DNA of 64,000 nt. Source: Linepithema humile. Its lineage: Eukaryota > Arthropoda > Insecta > Hymenoptera > Formicidae. Shown one piece after another: positions 49,194-62,399 of this stretch. The stretch's first letter is position 1, and every line of letters starts with the position of its first letter. Under the pieces are notes generated by a model. That model was not told the origin of the DNA and ran no database searches. It saw only the letters and a program-made list of their open reading frames with translations. The stretch covers positions 14,623,501 to 14,687,500 of the forward strand of contig NC_090134.1 of the NCBI RefSeq assembly GCF_040581485.1, given 5' to 3'. The position numbers and the translations under genes are program-made.

Positions 49194-52100
49194 GTGATGC
49201 TCAAATCTCCTTTGTTAACATATCAAGTGTATACTCGGCACGATATATATGTCATAGGGTTATAGTGTGTACTCGTAGTTTAAAGCTAGCAAAGATGGAG
49301 GAGAAAAAATTGCTGCGAACAATCTCAATCTGAGAATAAAAGAGCTAAAAAGGAAGTTAATGAAGCCTGCATCTGAACTATATATCAAGTAAAATCACTG
49401 AAGAGAAGACGGTCACGATCGGAAAGTCAAGAGAAACGAAATGGGTTTTTCCAGTCTAGAGGTATGATATTGTACTATTAGTGGCACCATCAACGCGAAT
49501 ATTAGTGAAGAAATGTGAAAAACCAAATCGTTTTATTGGCTCTCTAATTTTTATTGTCTTCAATTAATATATTTTCTAATACTGAATAGATTACTTACTG
49601 ACTAGATTAGATGACTTTTAGATCGAAAGATATCGAATTCGTACACGTGATATAGCGATTAATGTTTTTAGGCCGATTAATCATTTAGCTTTAACAATCT
49701 AAATGCCATTTAAGATTTGGCTCTGTACCAAGAATGTACATGTATATATTTTTATTTTTTTGATTTGTGTATTCCTTACTGAATCAATAACTGAATTATG
49801 TGAGACACGATACCGTATATATGTCTACGGAGATACAAATTTTAGATCCTTAGATTATGCGTTTGATAACTATCAGAAACAATAGAATCATTGTTTGATG
49901 CATAATCTAAGGATGAACCTTTGGCAGGCAACATTAAATTCTGCGTGTTACACTTATTAGCTGTGTTTTATCTCGTTAACCATTTTAACCAGTAGCACGG
50001 ATATGACAAGACATAAATAACAGCGCGTTGGATTGCCTCAGGAATACCATCTACGAAGTATAGTTTTATTTGGGACTGACTAATTAATTTATTTTTCTTT
50101 TTCTTCCTCTTTGCTTTCTTTTCAATCAATTGTATTACAAATATTAGAAATATTTATTGTCAAACATCGAATAAGTGTGACACTAATGATCTTAGTCTCT
50201 TTTATCAATTATTTTATTATTTTGCCATGAAATACCTTGCGAAGTGCATTCGAGAAACTCCTGATGTTAAAATGTTATCAAAATAATCAGAATTCTTTTA
50301 CACATATAAAAGGATAGAAATTTTTGGTTTTAAATATTAAAGTCTCAGTTATAGTCCCACAATCAAGTTACTACAAAATATGCCAATTTGCATTTCGTGT
50401 TATGCAATATACAGTAAAACAAACGTCAGTACACATACGTACACACATTTAAAATCCATCCATTCATGTATATGCATGTATGATATGTACACACACACAA
50501 AACGAAAACAAAAGTTTACAGATACATGTTAACAGGAACCAAAATTTATACGCTTTATACATAAATCTAGTGGGCATGCGAAACTGTGGATGAATAATTG
50601 TTTAATGCGAGAGGATGAAAAGGCAAAATTTATGTAAACACAAACTAGATTTTACACTTTTTCTAAGTAGAATAAGACGTAGAGTGTGAAAAAGAGGAGG
50701 CAAAGGAGAATATTGGTATTTGTTGATATAATCGTTCTCGGTTATACGGTGCGTACGATGATTAGCGATAACAAATAAGAAACGGCTATATAAGAATCTA
50801 TGTCTTCTGTACAATGTTTTAAAGATATGTGGTGTTGTGCGTTTCTCTATACCGCCAGATAATACTGACTTTAAATTGATACAAACTGGCAGCGCGTATC
50901 CGTTTCTTGTCACGAGCTTGTTCTAAGGAGAAAAACGTTTTGAAAGTAATGTACAATTATCATTAGTAGCATTATCAATAGCTGTACAAATCAACGAGAA
51001 TTCGCGAAAGTATAACAAGAAAAGATATCTCTAAGATTGCGGCAAAAATTTCGTGATTTTAATAAATTATAAAACAAGAATAGATATTTGTTTGGAAATA
51101 AAGCTGCGCGAAATTGTACAAGAATATATTATTTATTAAAAATTTACTAGAATATTTACACGAGAAAAAGTTAATATACAGTTTATTTATTTAATAATGT
51201 TATTTTATTTCTGTCCCTTAGCCTTATTCTGTAAAACAAGCTCGTTTCTTTTACATTTGCTTAAAAATATAACGCCACGTTTTGTTTTCCAATTGTTTTT
51301 ATTGCTCAACTTCCCTTCTCTATTTATTTCTTTAATCCGATTCACCGCAAATTTCATCAAAGTGATTATAATACATCTATCGTATTTATCTTATTTTTCG
51401 AAAAAAATCAGGTTGTAAACGAATCGAACACGTGTATGAACTCGTTTACTTACTAAATTTACTTGGTAAACTAATCTACGCCACTAATAATTACACGTAG
51501 AAGAAACATTCAACGGTCAAAGGAACAATTTTGTGTAACACCTGATGAAAGTAATTTACAATTAAGCATCTGTTTATTGGTCTCGGAAATTCAGTGTTTT
51601 GCGGGAACAGATGTATCAGTCTCCGTAATCTCGTGTTTTCGCCTCTGTATTTATTAGTCAATTAATCAATAATAATCGTCAGTCAATAAAGAATGAGCGA
51701 GCGAACGATGATCGAACGGACGAAGGAGAAGAGAATGAAATAAAAACATAACAGCAATCGGCAAGGACAGAGCAAATTTATGACTGTCGAATCTGCATTA
51801 TCAGACATGCTGTATATGTATTTGTTGAAAGTACACGAAAACAAAGTATATGTGTATATAACGAGATATATAAATGTATAAATGTTATGCCATACCCATA
51901 TGCATACAAAGTCCTACCGTGTGCCCTTAAAGCAAATTCTCTCCCTCCCTCGGAAAAAAAGGAAAAGAAAAAAAAACAAAAACAAAAAACAAGAGCTATT
52001 CTACATTTTGTATGAGTACTTAGTTTTTACCTCGTTATACGTTACTACATAAATGTGTAAAATAAAAACATGCGGAGATAGAGCGAGTAAACGACTAAAA

Positions 52101-53600
52101 CTGGTTTACTCCCATTACTGTAAAACACAGTGCAGAAATAAACGTCGTTTATAAATTGTGCATTTTTCCTTTATACTTTTCAGTCAAATTTCCTACGATT
52201 CAAAAGCGGATACTGAATTTTATGCATCCTTTCCATTCGTAACGATCATAACAATTAAAATAAGTTTTTAATTTATCGGGACAAATATAATCATGTTTAT
52301 AGTCTGTCGAGGAAATCGCTTGTTGCGACGAGAAACAACGAATTAAATTTTTCCACGCGTTCCGATTTTATTGAATAATATAATATTCGCAGTGTTATTC
52401 GCCGTTGTGCGGCGTTATATATTTGCACACGGATTGAGAAACGGCGGTTTTCTCCTTCTAAGAACAAATCTCCGACAATAAATAACGATAGGAATGTTGC
52501 GATATCGCGTTTGTATCGTCGTTATTTTTTTTTGCAGTGTAACCTCTGATGTTGAGACGTATCTCAAGCTGGCGATTAAGTGTTGTTTTTTTTTTATAAT
52601 AAACGTGTCACTGATGCGTGCCCGAGAGCGGAGTGAAACGGTGACGCAACGGACCGTTACGAGCGCTACGGATAATAATAATCAACGCGGATAGGGGAGA
52701 TGCGGGAAAACAAGCGGATTTTTATTATTTTTTTTATTTGTTTCCTATAATCGATCGTGGATTTCAAACGAGGTGTTAATATCCATTTACACTCTCAATT
52801 CTCCTCTCGTAATATCGAATATAACTTTTTCTAAAAATAAAAAAGAGATCTTTACAAGTAAAAGTACCACGATTAACACAAGCTGAATAAAATTGCAGAC
52901 ATTCTTGCTACTTAATTTCACCTATATTGTATTGATTGATATATTTTGATTCTTGTAGCTTTTTTTCCGCCAATCTTTTTATTGTTACAGAATCATACGT
53001 GACTCTCTTTAATTTTACTATTGCTTTTCTCAAATCGTGTTTTCCTGCCGAGAAATAAGTTCTCGATATTTTCGAAATTTTCTTCTTCGTCCAATTTGTC
53101 AATCACATTTATAGGCCTATTACCGAAATTATATATAATCCTGCTAAAGGGATGCTTGAATGATTTTTCAAGGGAAAAACGTGCATTTTCTCTAACACGG
53201 TATCTCTTGTCTGACTAAAATGTACGTTAATTATTTTGTTAAATAATAATTATTTTAATTGAAACAAAATTCGCGTTTATGATTTCTTTCTACGCGTACA
53301 TTTTTAAAACATTGCTTTTGACATAAGTGTTTCTTAAACTAATGTTTTAAATAAACAAACAAATTTACAAAGCAAATTTGATTTGAGCAAGTGTCTCAAA
53401 AATACGACACGATTAATATTGTATACATTGACATTTGTCATTTTCATTTTTCAGTCCTGATAACTTCAAATAATAGAAAAAGGACATGTGCCATGGATAC
53501 AAATTAATATGTATCCTACCACGTGAAAGAACCTTGAAAGCAACGTCGTTAAACTCGATAAAGGATTCTGTAGTACGCGAAGAATCGGAAAAGAGTCTTC
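49194..53600. other. Tps 3' flank, AT-rich intergenic
   Basis: Probably holds the Tps 3' UTR in its first part. Otherwise it is AT-rich with a CA/TG-rich area near 50430-50500 and an A-rich run near 51950-51990. A block near 52400-52700 is richer in CpG. No coding frame with a recognisable domain. Confidence 0.5.
49335..49340 (+). terminator. Possible Tps poly(A) signal AATAAA
   Basis: AATAAA about 140 bp after the Tps stop codon. Position is the only support, and other candidates could be used further on. Confidence 0.3.
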
Positions 53601-54120
53601 AATTCCCATCGCTTTGAGTCCTTTGAGACGCGCCTGTCGATGGCCGTGTCGATTTTGTTGGAAACATCCAAATATTTTTATTAGAGCCGCCCGTTGTACG
53701 AAGAGTGGGCTGCGCGATCGGGCCTTTTTTCAGGAGATTCGATCGGGCAGGCATCTTTCACGCTGGCGATCGCTGCGTGAGCGATCCTCGCCGATGAATC
53801 CCGGGCGATCCCGCAGTCGTCGTATAAAGAAACGGATTACACGGTGTCCATTTCAAGACGTATCTACGAGGAACTGATGTTTGCGGTGAGTTCTTCTCCC
53901 TTTCTTTCTCGCTCTCTTTCATGCTAACCCACGGTTCCTGCGGGCGTATACAAGCTGGCAGGGGCATTATCTTCGCTGTTTTGCCGATTCAATTGTGTGT
54001 GCGGAGAAAGGCGGCGTTTAACAAGAGTTTAATAAAAGGCAAACAGCGCGGGGTCTCGTCCGCCGTCCTCTCGCGCTGTCCTCGTATCTTCCGCTCCTGC
54101 GCGCGCGAAACCGTTCTTCT

Positions 54121-54180
<60 letters not shown>

Positions 54181-55100
54181 CGCCGTTCTTCCTCGAAGGG
54201 ATTACCGGGAAAACCGGCCTGTCGATCCGCCGAAGAAAAGAGGGAACACGCGAAAGGAAAGAGATTCGAGAAAGGATCGCAGCTGCCACGCACCGATAGC
54301 CCCGCCAAAAAGTACTGATTCCTCGCTTTCCTTTCGTATTTCTGTTTCGCTGATCCACGCGGCTGAACGGGCAATAGGGTGTGTTCTCCGGAATAGAAAA
54401 AGCTACGGAGCGAGAGAATGAACAAGCGAGAGTTCCTTCGTGATCGCGAGAAACGCTTTCGAACAACTCATCGATGTATATCCTTTAAATCGCGAAATTG
54501 AATAAAAACCGCACATTACAAGTCAAGCATCTGCGAAACTCGGCTGTGCAATTATTATTCGCAGAGTAATCACTCCGAGACGGTTCCGAAACGATCGATC
54601 GATCGTTAAGTCGCAAAATCCATTCTTCCTTTTCTCTTTTTCCTTTCGCTTTTCTTTCTTTTTTTTTTTTTTTTTTACGCTCGCTCTCGACCAGAGAGCG
54701 GAAAGGAAGCGGCAGGGGACTAAGTAAGTCAGTAACGCAGTGGAAATTCGCTCGGGGCGGTTACCTTCTCCTCCCCCGTTCCTCTCGCTGACGATCGATC
54801 AGGTCTGATGTAATTATCCAAACGTTGAATTTTTTATCGCGGTGAAACAATAACGCATTTTCAGAGCAAACAGCATCGTGCACCGTAGAACAGCGGAGAG
54901 CTCGCGCCGCTCTGGGGGTACTCGCGTCGTCCGCTTGTGCTCTCGGTGTTTACGTAACATGTAATAGAATAATCTGCCCGTTACACGGGGGCAGGACGGG
55001 CTGGTGCACCGCGGGACACAAGTACCGCGGCACATCTTTGTTTACCGCACCCCATTGCGATTTCCGGTCCGGCGAGAGAATATTTCTCGTCCCATGGTTA
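53600..55100. promoter_or_regulatory. CpG-rich intergenic block with CT microsatellite
   Basis: A GC/CpG-rich block of about 1.5 kb in the gene-poor DNA between Tps and the goosecoid-like gene. It contains a CT run at 54118-54179 and a T run near 54658-54676. Open frames on both strands overlap and have no recognisable domain. It may be a promoter of a noncoding or unrecognised transcript, or a regulatory region of the downstream homeobox gene. Confidence 0.25.
54118..54179. repeat. (CT)n microsatellite
   Basis: About 60 bp of nearly pure CT with one TTT interruption near the left end. Confidence 0.92.
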
Positions 55101-55180
55101 CGCGCGAATTTTTGCGGAAGAACTGTAATCGCGCTTTTTTCGTTCACCACTACAGTCATTATGTATATGTATGTGTATAT

Positions 55181-55919
55181 GTGCCAGTAATTATGAAAGT
55201 GGACTAAATAAAACATTTGGAAAAATTGAATGTATCACTTACTTTGTATTACACCGATCTACATTATAATAGTGTAGAGTCATTTTTTAAAAATAGTTGA
55301 AAATTAAACCGCTTAATGGCTAAATTGGTAAAATTGTAATTGTGTTAAACGCGGAATTTTCAAGTCATGTTTATTTTGACAATGGTCTAACGATAAGTCA
55401 CTTGCTCTCTGGTTAACTTCTGTTTTATGACTTATTCTTCCGTTATGTCATTAGATAGCGGTTCAAGTAAATATATTTTATATAATAATATAAAATGATA
55501 TGTTACAAATATTTTAGCTCTCGAGAAATTGGAAATCGGAGATCGAAATCTATTATCGAAGAAAAAAAGAAAACTAGAATATTGGTAAAAATTAATTAAA
55601 CATGATTATAATCATAAAGTGTAAATGGATATACTTGTTCCTAACTTGTTTTGGAATCAAATTAAACATTTTTTTCCAAGTTATTTTTAAGGTTTATCAT
55701 TAATTTGGAAAACGATCCAAATTATTTAAGGTATCAAAAAACATTTTCTTACAAGCTACTCGTAAAATTTTACAATCACGAAAAAGATTTACATTACAAA
55801 AGTAAATGTTTTAGAAAATATTTTGTTATATAATAAAAAATATTTTTTTAATATACAAATGCAAAATTTAAAATATCTCAAAAAATGTATGACTTGGCCC
55901 ACTTTCATAATTACCGACA
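55181..55919. mobile_element. Repeat family B, copy 2 (MITE-like, about 740 bp)
   Basis: Ends: GTGCCAGTAATTATGAAAGT on the left and, inverted, a TGTCGGTAATTATGAAAGTG end on the right. The body matches 39878-40597 in opposite orientation, with blocks such as CTTACAAGCTACTCGTAAAA and CTAGAATATTGGTAAAAATT. There is no protein-coding frame. Confidence 0.88.
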
Positions 55920-57960
55920 AATATACATTCTAGAATTAACAAGCTTGCAGGATAAGCAAATAATGTTTCGAATAATCAATTTGGACTTGTCTTTTTGTTA
56001 AATTTTAATTTGCAAATTATAAGTTTTGGAGAAAAGTATTTTTATCATTTCTAAAGAACATAGTTTAATGTCGCGCTAGATTTTGGAATGATCAATTAAT
56101 CAAGAAATAAAACATATATCAATTTATTATTATTGGAAATACAACATGAGAAAAATTTGGCGTATAATAGTAGATATTTTGAACATTAGAAGACATTGTA
56201 TCTTTATATTTCTGACTTTTTCAACAGATATGTATATCTTTTATGTAGAGAATCAATGGTTTGGAAGAACGGTGACTTTGATCCTTCACCGATCGCATAA
56301 TGTAGCTATCACCTCCAATTAGGCTATTTGCCATTGTGGCTATTAACTCACACCTTCGGATTTAATTATTATGTCGTTGTACAATAGCATTGTGTTGTGC
56401 GGTATATAATATGCTGCACAGCATTATTATGTTATTATACGTTTACGATGATAAGTTAATACATGCGTGGACGGAAAATCGCTCTTATGTAACACGGGTG
56501 TTTAGCGATAAATAAGGACGAATCCTGTTGTGTTTCCGTAACATGGCAGACGATGCGGCGCATTCGGGGAGTGAGTTTAGGTCGCAGAAAATAGGGGTAA
56601 TCCTGTGCTACACGAAAACCTCATCGGGCTTTGCCGGGCGCAAGACGTAGAATCAACAAATCCAGTGGGATTAGATAACATCCCGCGGGATTGCTGGTCC
56701 TCCGTCTATATCCTCCGTCGAATCCTGAAGAGTGCGCCTCGTTATTAGCTCACTGAGTTATTGGTATCACTTAGCGAAATCCGCATCCGTCGAAACAGCT
56801 TTAAAAGGCCACCCCATTCAGCTGCGAATAGAAGCTTTAGGTGCATTAAATATATTTATTTATGTATTCACTTGTTTATTTAGCGCAGTCAGGCGCGCGA
56901 CCATTAACAAAACTAACTTTTGTTATATGTACAGCATACTTTGATAATACTTTGCACATTTGGCGAACATAAAAATTTGGAAAAATTTGTAAAAAATCAA
57001 AATAAGGTTTAATGTGATCCGTCTATTACCGTCTGGCATGCCGGTTTTATAATAAAAACCACGCTTCTAACAAAAGCCGGTACTTTGCACGACGCATTCT
57101 TTTTCCTCCCGAATTCAGCTGTATGTACATACCTTACGGCATCTAATTATGTTTGTCACTTGTTAGAAAACGCTCTATTTGTCAGGCGTGTCGAGGCCCA
57201 ATTTTAATGGCGTCGACATCGAAAAATATGTATTCGGCAAGACCGGAGTTGATTTTTCCGGCGATACGCGAGGCCACCCACACGCTATTTTTTTCGCTCT
57301 CGTTCCCCACTCCCTGTCCCGGCGTTTATTTTGATTTTTTGTACGCTCGGTCACCTGAAAAGGAATAGGTGAAAACTGTTAATTGGTTCCCTGGTGAAAA
57401 TACGGCGGTGTGGCCGGCGGCTGGTTGCGACGCGTTTTAAGCAGAGCCGGTGCGTGGGGCGCCAGGTACCACCACGGGTGTATATAAATGTCATGTACGC
57501 ATACGACTCTCCGCGCACACACGCGAAACACGCGTGCACGCGTGCAACAAGCATCAAGGAGTGTAGAGCGCGGCTCCGGCAGCGTGTCCGTCCAATTATG
57601 GAAAATTAATTGGCGATTGGTGACTCGGGGCGATGCAAACATAGTTCAGCGTCGAATAAACTTCCTTTGTATTCCGATCAGCCTTTGACAGCGGTGTAAT
57701 AATTAAAGTAATTAACGTACATGCCAATAAATTTGAGATCGTTGCGCATCGTCGCGCGTACGAGCACGGACAATTATTCGTCGCATCGTATTCTGTATAT
57801 ACGCGCGTATATAAGATATGCATCATGTACCTATGCACTGCATATACACATATGCAGATATATTGCATAGCGATCTGCTCGTATCTGAGTCCGCGCTCTC
57901 GATAATAATCAGCCGAATCTCATTTAATTAGGCATAATAAGTGTACGTAACATTTCTTTA

Positions 57961-58345
57961 CACTGACAGAAAAGTATATATATTTCGAACTCTATAATTG
58001 CATAGTAAAATAATTATAGTCAAGATATTTATTTTTATAAGAACTGCTACTATGATGTTAGCAATAATAACTTGTACACATAGTGCTGTCAACCATATAA
58101 CCAATTATGTGACCAACGTAAAAATTTTATTGTAAGTTATAATAATTTTAAATAAAAATATAGTGAAATATAGTACATTTTACTAAACAAAAATCTCGTT
58201 TTGAATAACCATACGATATGTAAATGAATATTTTGATTATAATGACCAAGCAGTGCTGAATTGAACACCTATAAAAATATGGTTTGCGCCGACAAATACT
58301 ATAAATTATAGTGAAATGGTGGTTACTCCATCTTTTCGCCACCGA
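57961..58345. repeat. Dispersed repeat family A, copy 2
   Basis: Reverse-orientation match to 34780-35200: AATTGCATAGTAAAATAATT, CTACTATGATGTTAGCAATA and CAACGTAAAAATTTTAT occur in the same order as in the reverse complement of the first copy. The right part matches through ACTATAAATTATAGTG and GGTTACT. Ends are approximate, and no coding frame is present. Confidence 0.75.
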
Positions 58346-60430
58346 AAAGTAGACATGCATATACAAGAAAAGGATCTAAAGAGACTTTTCGTTTTTTATA
58401 TGCTCTCAGTAAAATACTTATAACGTTTTATAGATTTTTTTTGTATATTTGCAACTATAATATCAAATTTCAATATATTTCGGAAAATGAAGTTGTGTGA
58501 TTGTGTAAAAATGACATTGTGTGGAACATGATTATAATGTGACTTAATATCGTTTACCTGTCATCACATTGTGACTTAACTTTATACAGTTACATCTCTA
58601 TTTTCATTGAAAACATTTACCATTGGGTAAAAATTGGAGTATAGTCTTGTGATGATAATAACTCAATTTTCGAAAAAATGTGACTTAACATAGTATACCT
58701 CTGAGGTACATATTTAAGTATGATTCTTTGTGAATAAAACTAATTTTATTAAATAAACGAATGTTTAACTCTTCTCAAGCTTACACTTTGAACAAATTAA
58801 TATTGATACTATTTGACGCTTGTCTTTTGTATTTGTCTTATTGTTAAAACATTTTGTCGATTTCTTTCACTTCTAATTATATTCTTGTTAAATACTTGAA
58901 TCGATTATCGTAGCTACTAAATGATTTTGAACACCTGCCACGCTTTCCATGCATTTTCGATACTCAGCTTTTACGATTTGATAGACGGCCGAGAGCATTT
59001 GACGAAAGAGAAGAAAGAGCGCCTACTTGGAAAAGACAAATATTTATCAAGAATTATAATCGACTACGTTAATTTTTATAAAACTCGCATGAACAAAGTG
59101 ATGGACTTGGTCGGATAAATTAAGACGCATCAGTTCTCCTGTTTTTTGCCTGCTCGTCTTTCTTCTCATCCTTAAAAATTCGACACTGTTTGAAATACGA
59201 TGAATATGAGTATGCGGAATATCGCGATGGGGAGGAACAATATTTGCCCTTTGCATTACGAGTTGCGACGAAGCATGAAAATATTAATTTTGCGAAACAT
59301 CCACAGTGTATGACTATAACTCGCGGGAAATGCTCACAGAATCCTCTTAATCTTTGTTTCTATCTTTTTCTACATCAAGTACGCACGCACACACAATCTA
59401 TGTCATGCAGTTTTTACAATTTTCCTCACTGTAATCTGCAAACCTCCAAACGATTAAGAAATAAAGATCACAAACAGGATACATTCCAGATTGCATTGAA
59501 TATCGATATTCTCATTTTTCTTGTCTTGATATATCCAGATTGCTGCCCGTGTATTATGAGTCAGACTCAGACAAAAGATTCAAACCTTTGTTTACGTTTG
59601 AAATGTTCGAACAGTTTAAATAAAAAAAATGAGTTCAGACATTTCGGACAGTTCGAACATAAGCAGTTATTGATCTATTAATGTAAGTTTGTAATGTTCC
59701 AAAATTTGGACAATTTGGACAGTAAAGAAAATTTTTGTTTTTATCTAACTTTATACAAATCAATGAAATCAGTATCGCATCATCTATTGTAATATTCGGA
59801 CAGTTCAAATTGTTCAAAGTATGCTCATTTTTTTGGATTCGAACAGTTCGATCTGTTGAAACATATCTTCAGCTCATCCGAACTCGAGATCTAAATTGAT
59901 CAATCACCTAAAATTTCCGAGCACTAGTAATTGCTTACCGCTTACTGGGCTTTTCAAAGATCCAAGAAATAAACGAGTGTGAAATTTCGGAGGAATCATT
60001 CAACATACCCGAAATAATCAGTGATACGAAACAAATAACGTCTGAGAACGACAATGTCAACAACATCTCGCTATTCATCTCGTGGAAAATGCTATCTATC
60101 AACAAAAAAGATACGCTCTGTAGCAGGATACAAAGTTCCCTGGTCACAGTTCGTTCGATGGAACCGAGCGGCGCATCTGAATGTTTCACGACGAATGGCC
60201 CCGCGGCCGTATGTATCGACTCTCCTCCAATTATTCGGGTCGGCTCGCAAGAAGGCAGGAAGGCATGCAGTCAAGTATAACCGAGATTAACGAGTCCGAT
60301 GGAATACTGAGAAGGACTTCGGAAGCTGGAAACCAGGTATCGGTTCGTCGACACCCCGCGGCACGCCTTTAAGAATATCGATGCGGACGGCTGCTTTTTT
60401 CAGCGCATTCATCTTTATGGGGAAAGAGAT

Positions 60431-60432
60431 AA

Positions 60433-60463
<31 letters not shown>

Positions 60464-60468
60464 AAGAG
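60431..60468. repeat. (GA)n microsatellite
   Basis: An interrupted GA run of about 38 bp in CpG-rich intergenic DNA. Confidence 0.88.
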
Positions 60469-61614
60469 TACGAGGCGAGATCCACTTAGCACGCCGCTTA
60501 GACGCGAAAACATCTGTATTGTCGCTGCATTAGCGTCGAGGATTCATCCCCCCGTGATTGCCGTGGAAATTGTAATCTTCTTCAAGAAAGCCGCCCCGCC
60601 GGGAGTGCTCTCTAAAGCGAGGCAAGTTCAGCCTGAAGGGACTCCTCACCCAAGGATTCGCGTGAATCCCAAACGATATTACGGAATGCGAAATTCTTAT
60701 TTTATACCAGCGGACGATCAATTGAAATTCATTGTGTTTCAAAACAGCGCGACTTACGTTGCGCTCTGTCAAAAGTAAACTTATTTAACTTTGTTGCCTC
60801 TTCTTTTCTAGAAAACATCTCATTTATAATTCATACTTCGAGATACTGGACTTGCGATTTGAAAATAAACTCGTTTAACTCCGCTTACCAGTTCCTGTTT
60901 GGGGAACAATTAACGCCATAGCCGAAGCGCCTGAAAATCGCAAAAAGACCATCAGCAGATCAAGAGATATATTAGCGATAGCCGGTTCTCAGCCCGCTGG
61001 CCGCCCCGTCGTTCATCTGGTCGCCAATAAAATTCACGATTGGCGAACAATGGCCATTTGCTGCAAAAAGCGAGGAAACCCTCCTTCTCTCTTGAAGATT
61101 CTCTCGCGGATCCTTGCGACGAGCTAACGTCTTCTGGTTCTAACAACGGTTTAAACCGGTAGGTAGATAGCAGGGTGGTATACTATGTATAATACGCGTA
61201 CGGATCGCACAAAATATGGGGATCCGGTTTGCCGAATCGGGCGTACGATTAACGTACGGATTAGGATTAAGCCGGGCGCGGATCTCGCTGTGCCCGAATG
61301 GACCGCACGGGGACGTACCATTTGCGGAGGATAGGGAGGGGAGGGGCTTGTCGTGAGGGGCCGAGTGCAGGGTATACTTACAATGTCGACGTACATACGC
61401 ACCCCACGAGAGAGAGAGAAAATCTTTTCACGCTCGATTCCCCGTGTATCGCGTCAGGACACGCGGCCCCTCGCTGCCGCCGCAAGAACGAGGACGACAG
61501 TCAATGCACATTACAACGGTTTTATATTATTAATACGGACGCATTGGCCCGGATTTGAATAATTGAACAGATTCGTGCGGATTTGCTAGGTAGGCAGATA
61601 TAGCTCTCTCGTGA

Positions 61615-61654
<40 letters not shown>
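61615..61654. repeat. (GA)n microsatellite
   Basis: A GA run of about 40 bp with one AAA interruption, preceded by a short CTCTC stretch that could pair with it. Confidence 0.88.
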
Positions 61655-61655
<1 letters not shown>

Positions 61656-62399
61656 ATTCTCTTTCTGGCTGCGCGCAACCGCCATAATCCAGATCTATCG
61701 ACGCCTGAGCTTCCACGTGGGATTCATTACGTTCGGATTGACGTTTGTACTCGGCGTTTGATCCTGTAATATCAACAAATCCATTTGATTATTGTTTAAG
61801 ATTACAAACTGAAGCGATTTATCAATATTTTGGTATAAACTGTGTAATAAGAATAAAAGATGATACATTGAAAGATCGTCGAATGTGTTGATATAGAAAT
61901 GTTAACAATCGGCAAGATTGTAGCGAAGTTGGTAATACTTTATCAAAAACCATGGTCGCGTCTCGCGCCAAGTTCACGCGTAACGCAACGAAAGATTACG
62001 TATCTTTACACGAATATACAAGTTGAGAAGAACTGAGATTATCTCAGTATATATAGTACACTAAGCGACTTTAATTTTTTAAACAATTGTTGTTAAAAGA
62101 AAGGGCTTTTTGCAAACTGATCTTTATAGATGAGATGAGTAATAAATTACTTTTGATTAATTTCTAATAGTGTTTACTCCGCAATCCATCCAAATATTAT
62201 CATTTTGCGTAAACTGTTTCAATTATTTAGAATCAAATCAGAATCGAATAGCATTTTTGTATATTATCTCAAGTACACACTTTTTAAGAATAAGGATTGT
62301 ATTAAGAAAGTATGGAAAGTACGATTCTTCTATTTTGGAAAAGTACGAATTTAAGACGTAAAAATAAGCTCTTGGATTCGATCGTATGTTGAAACGACG

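Noticed and set aside
54018..54466. Arg/Glu-rich frames of 135-166 codons on both strands near 54.1 kb
   Set aside because: They run through the CT microsatellite, which gives alternating Arg-Glu or Ser-Leu; no protein evidence.
60554..60778. 74-codon plus-strand frame starting MIAVEIVIFFKKAAPP
   Set aside because: The opposite strand is also open over the same bases and no family was recognised; likely a composition effect in CpG-rich DNA.
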